Origin: Dipetalonema caudispina | Lineage: Eukaryota > Nematoda > Chromadorea > Rhabditida > Onchocercidae | Assembly (NCBI GenBank): GCA_013365325.1 | Contig: JABVXV010000337.1 | Span: forward strand, 1 to 64,000 | Reading direction: 5' to 3' | DNA: 64,000 bases | In this document: piece by piece, positions 13,110 to 27,700 of the stretch | Layout: each line of letters begins with the position of its first letter | Position numbering within the stretch: position 1 is the stretch's first letter | The notes under the pieces: model-generated | Seen by the model: the letters and a program-made list of their open reading frames with translations, nothing else | What the model was told of the DNA's origin: nothing | Databases searched by the model: none | Translations under genes and position numbers: made by a program

Positions 13110-14682
13110 ATGGATTCTGGTGTAATTGTGGATGAACGGATCGATCCGGACGTTCTGGCCGTACGTTGATTGTCTTTATTCTTATTGTATCATCGAATTC
13201 AGAACTCAGTGCTATTCCTTCTTGGAATTAATATACGTTTAAAAAATATTTATTATTTTTCAGTTCCACCTGTAGTAATAATGACCATATGTTTATATTA
13301 TATTACTTTCTGTAAGTACCATTTCGGATAGTAATAAGTAAACATGTATATTGTTACATTTTAAGTTATCTGAACCTTATCAAACCTTTACTACTGCGAT
13401 TTCATTAATTCGGCTCCTCATAATTTACACCACTTTAATTAATTTAATTCTGTTCTCATTGAGTGTCCACAACATTATAATTGGCAGTGGTGATCATGGC
13501 TTTATTGTACTTTATTGATGACTGATTGTTTTATGCTTAGTTGCCAAAGCAGTTTTTTTGTTCCTTGTGATCTTACGGCTTGACCGTGCTCTGTTCTTTG
13601 AAGGCTTTGAAGAAAAATTAAATGATGAGGAATGTATTGCTGATCTTATAGTGTCGTTTTAGTTAACTTAAAGCATATTGAACGAAAGATAATCTTGTTG
13701 AGATTTGTTTGAAAGTAATAGAAAAAGGAATGTTCATTGATTATAAGTTGTTTCTGCTTCAGAACTTGGAAAGAACTTATAATGAACAAGTAGCACGTGG
13801 TAGTCCAAGTGCGGTTGCCGTATATTCCTATGCCCATGGCCTGATCAAATCGAACAATCGTAATGTACGTAAGGGAATCAAATTATTGGAAGGTTATTGG
13901 ATTATTGGTATTTTGCTTCCTTGTTTCATTCTTTTTCAGGGAAAAACTAACTGACCTAAACACTGCATCATAATACATTAGTGGTATACAGGTTAATGTT
14001 CGGGTACAACATACTCCAGTAGTAGGTTAGGTAAATCATGAACCTGCATTTTCATATCAGTTAATACTATATATGTATCTTAATGGCAGAGAAATTATTA
14101 CTGTAATTTTCGAGTAGCTATACCATAATATATTCCGATTAACTGTGTTCGTATAAGTGTGCTGACGGTTATGGCGGTTTTTTTTTTCATCTGCCGAAAA
14201 TAATATGTTCTTGTTAGATTTTTATATATTTTAGACTTATTGCGACAAGAAGTTGAGGATATATCAAAACGCGATTATGTATATTATCTTGCAATAGCAC
14301 ATACTCGCTTGAAGGTAAAGCTTTCTGCTATTGAAACTTTTTCAGAGCGATTAATTCCACTGTTACAAAAAAAAAAATTTTAAATTTCAGGAGTACGATC
14401 GAGCTCTTGCATATGTTGATGTTTTACTTAGTGCAGAGTCGAGTAATCGCCAAGCATTAGATCTGAGGGATGTGATTAAACATAGAATGAAAAAAGGTAT
14501 GTAAACAGTATTTTTTTGGAATAGGGGTTCATTTAATAGCTTGATAAAATGTCATTTCTATTGGTTTCTAGTTTTAATCGAAGATTCGTTCAGATGGAAT
14601 CATTGGGATGGCAATATTGGGTGGAGGAATTGCTGTAATTGGTGGTTTGGCAATTGCTGCACTTGCTGTCTCGAAAAGGTAA
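13110..14682 (+). CDS. fis1: Mitochondrial fission 1 protein (FIS1)
   Basis: Five exons (13110-13160, 13763-13892, 14235-14314, 14391-14496, 14594-14682) join in phase to 456 nt, 151 residues, against 152 in human FIS1. FIS1 is a tail-anchored outer mitochondrial membrane protein that helps recruit the dynamin-like fission GTPase; it also acts at peroxisomes. Landmarks are YNEQVARGSPSAVAVYSYAH (TPR-like helices, about 21-40), RKGIKLLEDLLRQ, the typical RDYVYYLAIAHTRLKEYDRA (about 73-92), and RQALDLRD before the tail. The C-terminal anchor GIIGMAILGGGIAVIGGLAI (124-143) is followed by the basic end AVSKR. The start is fixed by the TTTTCAG two bases upstream. All introns are GT-AG. Nothing appears broken. 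Confidence 0.95.
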
Positions 14683-14884
14683 TCCTTATTTATTTTTAAA
14701 ATTACACTTTTTTTTTTCAAAAAAATATGAAGGTTGTGAGAGTAGACTGACGTTGTCATTGAATAGAATCAAAGAAATAGAGTGATTTTATTCAAATTTT
14801 CGTTAGAAAGGTTGAATTTCAAATTTTTATCAGGTTTTGGTTTTCAGAAGTTCTCATTCATAAACGGCGGTACATTTTATGTAA

Positions 14885-15328
14885 TCACCACTGCTTATTT
14901 ATCGACCGCAATATTTTCAACATCTGTAAGATTACTTTGTTCATTATTTTGTAAGTCAGAGGTCCTCCAGTTTCTAATATCTTGAAAATTTGCATGGTTG
15001 GGTAAGATTCTAATCTTAAAAGCAAATTTTTAGAGACAAAAAAGATAAATTGGACAGCATTTTGTTGTAGATCTGTGCATATTATCCACTTAGAGCTAGT
15101 TGGTAGCCAAGTTAATTTTCCTTGTATTACTAACGGGCATCTGTCTAAGCAACGATTTTTGATACTCTGTTGTCTGCCATTTCCAACAGTTTTTTTTATC
15201 CAATCATTCACACATTCAAATTTAGCACATATTTGAAGTGTTGAATTTTCCCATGTGGAAAACATGGGTAATTTCGATAAAGCTGACTTTACTGAAGTTG
15301 TAACTACTGCAAGTTGGCGTTTAAGCAA
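14885..15328 (-). CDS. Uncharacterised open frame or exon, no family recognised
   Basis: A minus-strand frame open for about 150 codons, longest in the window, ending TGA at 14885. Its peptide has several Cys and Trp residues (FSTWENSTLQICAKFECVND, RCLDRCPLV, LTWLPTSSKWIICTDLQQ), more protein-like than the Phe/Lys-rich chance frames around it. A CTTGCAG at about 15307-15313 could be an intron acceptor that starts the true exon. An upstream frame at about 15615-15480 beginning MPYVGFNSLARCYSVF looks like a hydrophobic leader and could be a first exon, but I could not prove the junction. It lies between FIS1 and the four-TM gene. Function unknown. Confidence 0.3.
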   Translation of the reverse strand: MLKRQLAVVTTSVKSALSKLPMFSTWENSTLQICAKFECVNDWIKKTVGNGRQQSIKNRCLDRCPLVIQGKLTWLPTSSKWIICTDLQQNAVQFIFFVSKNLLLRLESYPTMQIFKILETGGPLTYKIMNKVILQMLKILRSINKQW

Positions 15329-15615
15329 AATATGATGTAAATAAGGACACGAGCAGAATTACGGCATACTTAATATTCAGGCATTTAAAGTGTCAAGTGC
15401 TACGGCTTTTTTTTTTTTCTGCTTATTTGTATTTGTTGCAGTGAATAGCATACTTTCTGTAGCGAATTCTCTCAAGTCACAATTGCACAGATAAATGAAT
15501 ACGTTGATAGTCATAAGCAAAAGTGAAATACTCAAAGAATGGGTCGGCAAAAACGCTAAGACGAAACAGGAAAACTGAATAACAGCGAGCCAAGCTGTTG
15601 AATCCAACGTAAGGC

Positions 15616-16491
15616 ATCAAGAAGCATTTACTGGTAGTGTATCAGAGAATGAAGAGTTCGGAGTTTTCATAATTATTCATGTGTTGCTCATTAATTTGCT
15701 GGTGATTTTAACCCAATCCAAAATCTGCTACAAAATTATTGACTATGAGTACTACTGGCTGTAATACGGGAGAATGATAGCGGCGACAGGATTAAATTGA
15801 AAACAAAATATCAATTTGGATACTAAACAGTGGTAGAAGAGTGCTTATGACATAATGTGGAATACCGGAATATTGTCAGGTACGGTAGGAGGGAAATGTA
15901 ACTTGAAATTGAAATGTACAGCATCCATCTTAAGTCACCCGTAACTCATTCATCTTTCTCAATAATACGGCTGGAAAGAATGAGCATTATATATAAGGAA
16001 GTTTCGGTTCGTTCTATAATAAATTCTCGTTTCTTTACTTTGCATAGTTGCATATTTCTTCCCTCATAGGTTTTATTATCCAGGAAATTTGCAAAATTTC
16101 CAGTTCTCCATTGTATTAGTTCCTTTCTCTTCAGTTTTTGAATTAGTAGTTCCAAGTAGCAAAATCTAATTGTTTTCAAAATCGTCCACCTAGAAGGAAC
16201 AATGGAAAACTTTAGAGAATGAATGGTATGGTGCTTGTTGCTTTTATTATTTTCATAACTTTTTTGTATAGTGAATATTAGTGCCCATTTTCATAATTTT
16301 TTGCCGGTGGTTTTTCCTTTATTATTAAATTTAGATCGTTGCTTGTGAACTCATTAAAATCATTCTATTGAATTACAGCACGTCTTTTTTTCATCTAGTT
16401 TCATATTTTATTTTAAGTTTCTAATTGACTCTTAGTGTACTTTCACAAGATGCTATATTTCAATCTTATACGCGATCGATCTTTTCCATGG
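15616..16491. other. Intergenic, no gene seen
   Basis: Spacer holding the 3' flank of the minus-strand four-TM gene. Short minus-strand frames here look like chance. Confidence 0.5.
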
Positions 16492-18735
16492 TTATTGTTG
16501 TTTCTCTGCACCTTCATCTTGAAGAGTGAAGTTAGGGTTCGAGAAGGTGATTGATGATGTTAAGTTGGTCGGAGTACATGTTATAGCCACTGTTGTTGGT
16601 ATATTGCTTGAGCCGGCTGGTGAAGTTATAGTGACACCCGTGGTGCGACCATTGTTCTGCAAGTGAACTAGAATCAACTTGAAATCACCCACATACAAAC
16701 TTTTTTAACTTGAGAAAAGGATTTTCAGACATTTCCCTTGCCTTTATTTCCAAGTTTACATTCTTTGTTCCAGACTGCTATTTCTTGTGCTAGGTATGTG
16801 CATGTAAGAATTACAACGTATAGTGTTATCTCTTTGGCATATGCCATAGAAATCAATCAGACAAGTTTGCAAGCAATTCTTTACTAGAGGTAGACAAAAG
16901 ATTTTGTTTTCTGCAGAGATTTGTCACATTCTAGAACAATTTTGCAAATAAATCTATTGTTGTCAATGAATTGAGTTTAAACTATAGAGGAAACTTTCTA
17001 TGCGTTATCTTTTTCATCTATAACTTGCCTGGATAGCAACTATGGGGAAATTTGATTCAGCTTTCTTTCGATCGCTAAAATACACATAGCAAGCGAACAA
17101 CACACGAATCACCCATATCAACATCAACGCAAAGGCAAGTGGAGATATGGCATAAATTAAAGCATTCAGTCGAACAGCTGAAATGATGCAAAACAAAGTA
17201 ATTTGCTGGCAATGAGAAAAAAATTAAGAAGAGAAAAGATTTCAAATTTTTAAAGTTCTGAAATATTTTCTCGTAACAACTGCAGATATTCACAACAACT
17301 AAAAGTGTTACATATCAGTGTCTTGATATCTGATTCTTCTTTGGCTATTGACTGTTTTGCCAAATATGATATTTCAATATGCACTTTATTTTTCTTTTAT
17401 TGAATGAATAAAAGGAATTTGATAATCCTGTTAGTGTCGTCATTATTACAATGCTGGCCAGTGTTCTCTTAGAGCTTATTATACTTCTTTAATTACTTGC
17501 AGTCTGCAACCTTAACTACTGTTATCTTCAATTTCGTCTCTTAGCCGATTGCACACTTATTTTCGATTAAATAATTCATATAATAGTTGAGTATTTGATT
17601 TGAAAAGTCATTCGACCCTATCGTCGCTATAAGGAATAATTGAAAGAGGTCTGCAAAATTTTAATTTTTTTTATTGAGGAATGATGTGTTATGGAAGTGG
17701 TTTACATAAATATTTTAGAAGAATTAGTTAAAGGCTTCTAAATTGACCTGATTAAGGATTAATCTAAAGCTTTATGGGCAAAGTACTTCTAACATCTTAC
17801 TAGAGGAACAAAATATACGTATAGATATCTGAAAACGTGAATCTTACTGGATGCTTTTGTCGGTGGATAAGTATGAAAGCTGGATGCCCAAGAATTTTTA
17901 GGCCATATTATAGTCAAAACGCTGACGCAGAATAAAATCAACGAAGCTACCAAAGTGAATAGCTGAAAATGAAATGTATTTATCCAAATTTCGAAATATT
18001 TCGGAAATTTGATAAAATTTAAACGTGTTTTTTAAAACAAACATATGCCATGAATGAGGAGAGCAAGAATATCAATTTTAATTGCTATAAGAAAAAATAT
18101 AATTGAAACCTATTACTACCGCATTGCTGAAAATGATTCCTTCTTCTTATCCTCATAAATGTCGTAAAGATTTGAAGAAATACGGTTAAGAAATTAAAAT
18201 TAATTTTAAAACCTGAAGAAAAAGGTATGGTAATAAGAAAGACGCTGATTTGAAATAATAAGCAATGATCAAAGAAATTCCAAATAAGGCGTTGCAAATT
18301 TCCGCAAAAATTTCTATCCATCCTATAATCGAATTAGAACAATCATTTTAATAATATCATCAAAATTGAATCAATAAATAATAATGATAAGTGTATCGGA
18401 AGGATAAAAATAATTGCGGCAATAAAGTTTCAAGTAAAACTATATGCTGTAAAGTAGTAATGAAATAGAACTTCGTAACTTGTACTTCTGCAATTTTTGG
18501 TAGATACGATTGTTTTTAATAAAGACTGATAGTAACAGTAATCATAACATCTTATTAATTTTTTAAGTAAGATTAAAAAATGATCAGAGAGGTTTTGATT
18601 TAGTCGAAACTATATTGATCATTGCAAAAAAAGAAAAATTAAATTACCGAAAGCAATTCCTTTATTTGCAATGAAATCGATCCATCGAAATATATCCCAT
18701 GCAAATGTTACAATTATGATGAGCTGTAGAGCAGT
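16492..18735 (-). CDS. Four-transmembrane protein with Thr/Ser/Asn-rich tail (5' exon missing)
   Basis: Five minus-strand exons (18735-18648, 18322-18213, 17962-17848, 17177-17029, 16656-16492) join in phase to 208 residues plus stop. Upstream phase is 0, so a short first exon with the ATG remains to be found. TM1 covers ALQLIIIVTFAWDIFRWIDF, TM2 ICNALFGISLIIAYYF, TM3 LFTLVASLILFCVSVLTIIW, followed by a short loop WPKNSWASSFHTYPPTK, and TM4 LNALIYAISPLAFALMLIW continuing to CYVYF. The cytoplasmic tail is rich in Thr/Ser/Asn and ends LQDEGAEKQQ. The last intron starts with GC, in the strong context CAG|GCAAGT. I do not recognise the family; it resembles MARVEL-type or LAPTM-like tetraspans only in topology, not in motif. 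Confidence 0.7.
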
Positions 18736-21700
18736 CTGTAATAAATAATTATTTGTTTGAAATAGCAGATGTTGAGCGAAATTAAATTCAAATGAGACTG
18801 ACTGAATTTATCATAATTGGAATAATTCATACTTGAACATGCACTCTTCCAAAACATGTGTAATATTGAGGAGTTGTATGGTTTCGAGGTGGCAAATTTG
18901 ATTTCAAGCAATTGAGCAACATGTTTCAGGAGATTAATAAGTGTTGCAAAAGTTAACAATTGCCTCTAATCATGCTAATTTTTATGCTTTGAAAATAACT
19001 GCTTCGATATGACCAGCATTTTATATTTCTTTAAAATCTGAAAATTCGAAGAATTCTGCATACATTAGCAATACATTTGTAATTGATCGAATTGAATCAT
19101 AATACACTTTGCTAAACATATTTCAAATATTTGAAAATTTTTTCGTATTGCAATGGGACCAAAAATTTGAGTGGCGAGTAAAAGAATCCAATTAAAAACT
19201 TTGCAAATGTAAAACTAAGAAAATTCAAATATAAATCAAATAATAAACGAAAATGATGAGGAAAAGAAATGTAAAAGGTTGGAAATTTGTATTAAAATCT
19301 AATACATCAATTTTTAAGCATCTGATTCAAATTAAAACTATTGATATAAATTAGGACTTGACTTACATCCTTTTTTGATTTATTGTCATAAGATAGAAGT
19401 GCATAATAATATATAAATATCAACTTCTTCCTATATACTTAATTTATTAAAGATCAAAATTTTAAATTTTTGTAATCTAAAATTTATATTTTCATTCTAC
19501 AAATTGCTTAAGCAGTTTCAACTACTTTGAATAATTTAAATATTTTATTTATTTCAAATTATATCTTTTTAACGACACGTATACATGCGTAATCAATATT
19601 ATAAATGATTTTGATATTAATTTATGCTATTTTAGATATGGTTTTTATTAATTATATTGTTACAATATTTATAAGATTCTCCTTATCTTTTCATTCCTCT
19701 TTGCATTGTAGTGAGAATAGATGAAGTTAATTAATAATAAATGAAAAATGAAAGAAGCAAAAAGAAGGGAAAATTAATTATTCCTCTTTCTTTTCTTGTA
19801 ATATAAAAGAAATCCATTTTTTTCCACTTCTTTTTTTCAATGGCAGAGAAAATTAGCATAAAATTTTTTATTTAATGACAACTTCATACTATAACTTTAA
19901 CTCAATTTAACGCCTTCATACTTTTATTCGAACCTATCACTATTAGTTTTATTTATTTCTCCTACTGTTTTCTATCACTTCTCACTGCTTTACTTTATCC
20001 CACTCTTATAATGATTACATTGCTCAACACAGATATTGAAAATATGCAGAACGATATTCACGATATAGCTTTCAACGATAATTTATGCTTTACTACAATT
20101 TTTTAATTAAATTAATTGGAAGGAATTGTGCATAGCATATCACTATCTACTTCATTAACTGATTTCGATCATTTCATATATGATGCAAAAAACAACGATG
20201 ATAATATAATATTGGATGAAATATTTTTTTTAATTAGATAAACGTAGGAAAAACTAAGGAACAGAAAAAAGTGTCGAGGAAGGAATTAAAAGAAGTAATT
20301 ACTACTAGCAATTCTATATTAAATTATATTTATATTACAAACAACGTAACTATAAAAAAAATGTCGAAGCAAATTTAAGTATTGTTGATGGAAACAATTG
20401 CCATTACCTCCTACCCAATCCGAAATGAAAAGTGAAATTTGAGATTTGACTGACTGTTCATATTATTGATGAACACTGTATTAGCCTAATTAGTATTACT
20501 CTTATCAGTGACTGCTTTTTTAATTTTGATATTTCAACATTGAAACATCAGAATTATTAATTAAATAATTATTTAATAGATATGATAATATCTCCATTCA
20601 TCATTTCTTTTCTTGGTTTTCGTCCTTGTTTTAGCATCATTTCCTTACTACTTCTTTATTACCTGATTATTTCCTCTGCACTTCCCTTACAAAATACCAT
20701 ACCTTATGAATTCATATAACATTTATTAATTTTATATCATGAAAATAAAAATATCAGAACCGAAATTTCACAAGTGTCAAATTTGGCTCCGCAAATGTTT
20801 AATGATGCTCATTTGGTACCAACAATAAAGCGTGGTTTTGTCATACCAAAGGTTTCCCACAGTACATAATATTGTTGACTCCTCAGATTAGTCTATCAGA
20901 ATTTGCTCTAAGTGGTATTCTCATAAAAGCTAAGGAACGCTAGAAATTTTGAAAAACGGAAAATTTGTAAATTTCAGAATGAAAAAGAATTTCGGTGACT
21001 TAATATATCAGCTGTTGCGATTTGTTGATAGAAATTGTTGGTAGCTGAAAATTTTCTTCATCCAAATAGTTCTTTCATCATTTATCTGAGAAAATACACT
21101 ATAAAAAATTTAAAATACGATTAATATCACAAAAACACTAAACTCAAAGACATAGAAAAACAATTGATCAAAAAAGGACAAAATATTATTAAATAGAGCA
21201 ATTTTGACAAATACTGAGCATATGAACCGATCTTAAATCATGCATTAATAGTAAAGCCAATTTAGAGGATAGATTTAGGGTTAGCAAAATAAGATTAAAA
21301 TTAGTGAAGTAAGATCAAAGAGGGAGGGGAGAAAGGCAGGAATAAAAGATAAGAATGAGTTAGCATAAATATAGTATGATTGAGAGAAGAGAGACTAATT
21401 TGGGATGAAAAATTGATGGATAAAATATGAAGAAGCACTTACAAAAATTCTAAGACAAAAATTTCTATAATAACGATAAGTTCTTTCATTTCAAGCTGAT
21501 TTACAAACTTTCATTTTGACCATTTTAATTACAAAGCATTTGGACAATTGAAAATAGTGAGAAAGTCGAGATGGAATTAAAATTTTCCTATATTGTTACA
21601 TTGTCTAATGCAATGTATGTATACATAAACAAAATTCTGTAATTCAAGTTAAATTCGAAAAAGAATGTAAACAGGGATGATGGAGATAAATAATTCATAA

Positions 21701-24700
21701 CGTGAAGAACGCTTATTCCTGCCTTCCCAGCAAATGAATTTGAAATCCTAATTTTTAAAAAGTCAAATTTAATAACAAAATGGTGTAATTTAAAAGTTGC
21801 GAATCAAGTGTTTGAATTTAAAATTTATAATAAGAGAGCTTGGATTTGAGTAACTCAATAAATGCAAAGTTCTGCTGCTCTTCAAACATTTGTTTTACAA
21901 TTTTAATATTTTCAATCAAATAAAGATGGCATAATTCACTTTTGTATATATATATAAATAAATATATTTATACATATGCATAAATATAAAATGAAATTTA
22001 CAAATATATATATATATAACTTTCATATATACTCACTTAATAATTTAAATTTAAATCAGCTGTACAAAAGGCTGATGAACACAAAAATGGTTTGTAACAG
22101 TGGAAAGCTGTTAGCTGCAAAGATGAGAGAAGACAAGATGATGTAATCAACACAAATGATTGGCTAAAACCTGATCAATAGATTAGTTTATTAAAGTTTC
22201 AATGTTGTATACTGATATTATCTATTTATGACTAAATCGAAAAATATTTCAAATATTTTTTTGGAAAAAAAACGAAAAAAGTGCTTGTCAGAGTAACAAC
22301 TATGATAGAATAATATTTGGTTGAAATTCTTTCAACAATATATTCATGTATGAAAGCATTTATGTCTGGGTTTTTACTCTCACCATATTTTATAAAAGAA
22401 TTTAGTCAGCTTAAAAAAAATAGTGGCAATCATCATTAAATAATAGACTTCATTCTATCAAGTAATTTTATAATTTTCAGTGATCGATCAGTTAATTTTA
22501 TATGACGGACTGACACATAAATTTCGAAAAAAATGGCTTTCAAAATTTAATAGCCATACATAACGTGAAGTAATCATCATCTGATACATTTGTTCAACAA
22601 TACTTTGATTTTTTCCCACAAACGATGGAATTTTTTTTTTTCTTTTTGTTTTTAATATATTAATACTGATAGCGATGAAATAACGGTAAGACAAAAATAC
22701 ATTGCAATTTGTTGTATGGAACTGAAAATTTTACCTTCTTTTTTTGCTGCAAATTATTAATTTCATTTGATAGGCTAATGAAATATATCGTGCTGAATAT
22801 ATTTCCGGAGAAAATAATATCATAAATTTGAGTAAAATAGGAATTTGAAGATCGCTTATGCAGCAGCATAGGAAAAATGAAAAATAGGATTTTCTTCTCT
22901 TTTTTTTAAAAAACAGATCGATTAAAAAGAAAAACACGTTCTTTCGTTTTCCTGAGGAAGAAGATGATTTGTGCAATTTTATCTTTTCGAAAAGTATTGT
23001 GCTCTTCCACAACAAAACTTTGAAGAATAGAAGAAAAATTGCCATTTGACTTCACTCAAATGCAATTAAAAATATGATAGAGTGGAATCATTTTTCTTCA
23101 TACCATAAAAACATCTCAAAGAGAATAATTTATGATCAATATTGACTGAAAGTTACGAATTTCAGGGGAAAGGTTAAAATTCTGTTCAAAAAGAATCATG
23201 TTTCAAAAAAAAACTGTTTCAATATGAATACAAATAAATAAGATATAAATAAAACATGGTAATATTGTTAAAATAATTAGCTCAAAAAGGATTCAGCTAG
23301 TGGATCGCTGTTAAACTAAATAATTTATAAATATTGGAGAAAGAATGAAAATTAGTTAAGACAGTTAATTAGTTATTTAGTTTACATTCTTAGGACAAGA
23401 AATTTTTGGTATAAAGAAATGATTTAAAAATTGGATGCAACTTTTTGATTTTGTGAAGTTTAAAAAGTTTCATTTCATACTGTTATGTGCGTTTTTGTAT
23501 TCTTTCCATCCCTTGGTGAATAACAATATGATAAACTTTTCATTTATTTTATAAGATAAGAAGAGAATAAGAAAAATCACATTAAAGAGTTAAAAAATGA
23601 TTGAAGGAAGAATACGGTGAGAAATAATGTAATGCGATTGATAAATGCCGAATTGGAATGGTTGTTAAATAGTGAAAGAAAATTGAATTTTGAAATTCTG
23701 ATTGGTCAATTCCAGCTTATCAATAGCAGCAATAACGATTCATATCTTCGAAATGGTTAAACAATCGATAAATATCAAAGGCAGTTGCTGCTATGCAAAT
23801 TGAAATGAATTTTATATTTTGATGTAAAGTAAAAATACATCAATGATCATATTCTCGAGATTCCAGTGTGTATGCGAAATATAACAATTATCAATTTTCT
23901 GGAAAGAGTTTGAGCTTAAGCATTAGAACGAAGAATGAATTTAAAAATTATTTATTAATAGAAACACAATAAGTAAATTACTTACATATTTTTCAGTGGG
24001 TTCATAAAACAAAAAAAAAAAAAATCACAAACTGAAAAATTCCGTTTAAGATTCGTTTTGTTGAATTTAGCTGTTTTTCTGCTTATACAACAGGATGAAT
24101 TTGATATAACATTTGAATTTTAGCGAAAATATAAAATACATGTAAGAATTTTTGTTCAAACAAAAAAAAATCTGATGATTTATTAAAAATTTATCTTAAA
24201 GGTAAAGAAAATACAATGAGACTTACAAAAGTTCCTTGCAATGAAATGTAACGTCGGCAGCTATTGCAATAACCAATACAAATAAAAATTTTTACACTTG
24301 AAATTATTATTTTTTAAGCATCCACTCTTTTTGCAAATTTTAAGACAGACAGTCAAAAAATGCCGTTATTTGAAGGAAGCAATCTAAGGAATATACCAAA
24401 TACCATCAGGAAAAGTGATGATATTTAATATGAATTTAAATATAAGTATTTATCTATGAATATATTTGATAGCATGGCAAGTACACATTTGAGGAAAAAA
24501 TAGAGGAATGTAAAACTATTTCAGGTAGGCACAGGTTAATAGCCTAACAACTTCTCTAAAGCCTAATAACGTATCTAGTAGCATCTTTGAGCATCTGTTG
24601 ATTCATTTTTTTTTTATAAAAATTGTATCATCTTTCTTATTGCAAATGAAAAGATGAGAAAATTAATTGTTAGTGAAATCTTTAGGGCAAATGAACGTTT

Positions 24701-27700
24701 TTTTCCAACAAGATGATAGGCTACTTAATTGTGGTGTCATACTGGGAATGGGTAGATGGTGTCAAAATAGAATATTTAACCAAAATTCAAAACATTGATT
24801 CAGGCATGTTAGGTATGTACTCTCAAAATTTTCCAGTGGAAAATATAGGATCAATGGACATACATCTTTACGTTTAATAACGCTGTAGCAAATTTATTTC
24901 AGGAAAGTTTAGATTACAATCACACTATCGCCAGGGGATATATTGCGTTTGGTAATTAGTGGTAACAATTAAAATGAGAAATTGCTGGTAGGAAATGTAT
25001 TTAAGCTAAATGTCGCCAAATTTACATCCTGAAAAAGCGATTTTATGTCATATATGTAGATAATTACAGATAAAAATTCGCAAATCTCGTTATTATGTGA
25101 TGATATAATGCAGGTGTCACTATTCAAAAAATATTTCAATAATTTTTTTGCATTTATGGCGTACTTTAACCAATCACATAATGAACTTTTCATCCATTCT
25201 TCTTGCTTTGCACAAGTCTTTACATACATATATATGTATTTTTTGAATATCGAAAAAAATTTCTGCATCAACTGCTTTTTTAAAAATATCACATTTTTCT
25301 TGTATATTTGGATTAAAATTATAAATGCGAAATCTGCGATATGCTTCCATATTAAAGCGAAATTTACAAAACTCACTACCAACAATAATTGATCAGGTAG
25401 AAGAAATTTGTTGTCGAAGTGTAAATTTTATAAATAAGGAGAAGCAGATTTTACTATACGGCAATTAATATCATCAGAATTGTCCACAATGACTGACCAA
25501 TGATGCAGTATGATAATGCATGTAATTTTATGGCTTGGCTTTACGGAAATGATTGCATTGCGATAGTTTGAATGAAGCTTGCGTTTTTTTTTTTTTTACT
25601 TTTTTTTTTTTATTTAATTTAATATGAAAGATATGATATAAATGGAGTGAAAGAACTGAATGAAACGGATATAAATTAGAAAATTATTGTAGTTTTTTCG
25701 GTAATCATTCCTTTCATATGCTGCTTGCTTTCAAATATTTTTAATTATAACGAATGCTTCTTCAATCGATTCTTACCAGAACATCATAATAATGAAATTG
25801 AATTTAATTTTATTTTCCCTTTAGCACAAAATCCTTATAGCATCTGACTCTTATATTGTTGATAATATTTCCTGTTTACCAGTTATTGTAAAGATTTTCA
25901 ACATTTTAAAAAAGTACTACTATTTTTAATTTTCATTTAAATAAGAAAAAAGTCGAAACATAAATTTTCCACTCATTAATACAGTAAAATTACCTCTTCA
26001 CTATTGCTACTACTTTGGTTTAACATAAAAATTCTTTAATATATTCATATGCATGTAATTAAATAAATGATGAATCGCAAAATACCATGCTAGTTTAAAT
26101 TAGTGAATATTCCCTCTCATAGTTGAAATTTTATCATTTGAAATTTGCTTCCAATTGTTACTTTCTACTATTAAATTCTGATCAACAAAAACAGAAGAAA
26201 TATAATAAAGAAATTTATCAGCTAAGTGTGCTATTATTATTCCTTCATCATTTATAGTAAATTTGCATAGAAAATAGTCTTAATAATTCAATAAAATTAT
26301 TTTCTTTGTGTAGATTTTTTCAATTTGTTTAGCTTTATTTTACTAAATGGAAATAATTTTTTTCATATAATTGAAATCAGAGAATTTAGTACTAGAAATA
26401 CGTGTAAAAATGCTTCTTTTTTGGATAAAATGATAAAAATGTTTGCGAATAATAGTTACATTGATCGCAATACAATAGCAGCAAGACCATAATTGCTATT
26501 ATTATTCATCGTTTACTACCAAAATTATCATATTTTAATTTCAGTGTATAAATTTGAATGCTTATTTCATTGATATTCCTCATGTAGTGTTGAAAAATTT
26601 CAAAAATTGGTCAACAAATTTAATTAACCAATGATAGCAGCGAAGAATGAAACAAAACGCCACTAATAATTCTTTTAAAAAATGCATAAAAAATTATTCA
26701 TTAAAAAAGCAGATGAGTAAGAGGAAAGAGAAATAATAATGCTTTCATATCACTTGATATCTTTAATTGAATCCTTGCAAATCCATCATTTATGCTATAC
26801 CATCTGAAAATTGCTGTTGAGTATATTTTAATCAATTCTTCAGTGATCATTTTGGCAGTCATTGTTCAATGAAATATCGTTATCAAATTGCATTTGAATA
26901 AAAATTTCTCTACAGAAAAAGAAAATAATCGGTAAGAAAAATTTGAAAAACAAGGCCAAAATTACTCCCTCTTATTATCTTAGTTTTGTTTTATCAATCA
27001 GTTTTCTTTCGCAAATTTTCCTTCAGTTAAGACTTAACTTTTATTTCAATTTTATCGATGCATGATATAAATACTTTGTGTATGAATAAGTTAGCTAAAA
27101 AATATTTTTTAATTTTTTCTGCTTTACGAATCTGTTTTTTGACTTTCGATAATGAGATTGTGTAGCATTGATGAGATAATTGGCTTTTTAAAAACTTATG
27201 AATGTATGCACTTTTGGAAACACACAGGTTAACAAAGGAAAAAAGGAATTCGAACCTTTAATATATTAAATTAGCTGAATTAAGCCATACTGACTTATAA
27301 TGATTAGTTTAGCATCCGTTTATGTTTTTGCATGCTGAAAGTTTTGTCCAAGTTCCCATGTTTTAAGATTTAAATTAGATTAGATGGATATTACTAGTTT
27401 GTTAAAAATTGATAATAAAGAAAAGGGGAGACTTAAAGATTAAACGGCTTTTCTTTCTATAAAATATGCAGCTAAGAGTAAGTGTAAGCATCAACTGTTT
27501 GCATATATCACAATCTTTTTTCTGTTTTTTTTTCTTTTATTTCCGTTTATTTCTAAAAATAAGTAAAATCTTTTAAATTGAAATGATTTGATCAATCTGT
27601 TTAAATCTTCAAGTGATTGTATGTAGATGGATTCTTTGAACAGGAAAGAATTTTAACAAAGCTAAGGTAGCGAGAAAAATGCTTCAATCCATTTCGCAAC

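Noticed and set aside
22488..23045. Overlapping minus-strand frames rich in Phe, Lys and Ile
   Set aside because: Low-complexity chance frames in AT-rich DNA; no motif, splice context or start context.
24969..25385. 138-codon minus-strand frame
   Set aside because: Length is notable but composition is that of random AT-rich DNA; no TM pattern, family motif or splice partner.
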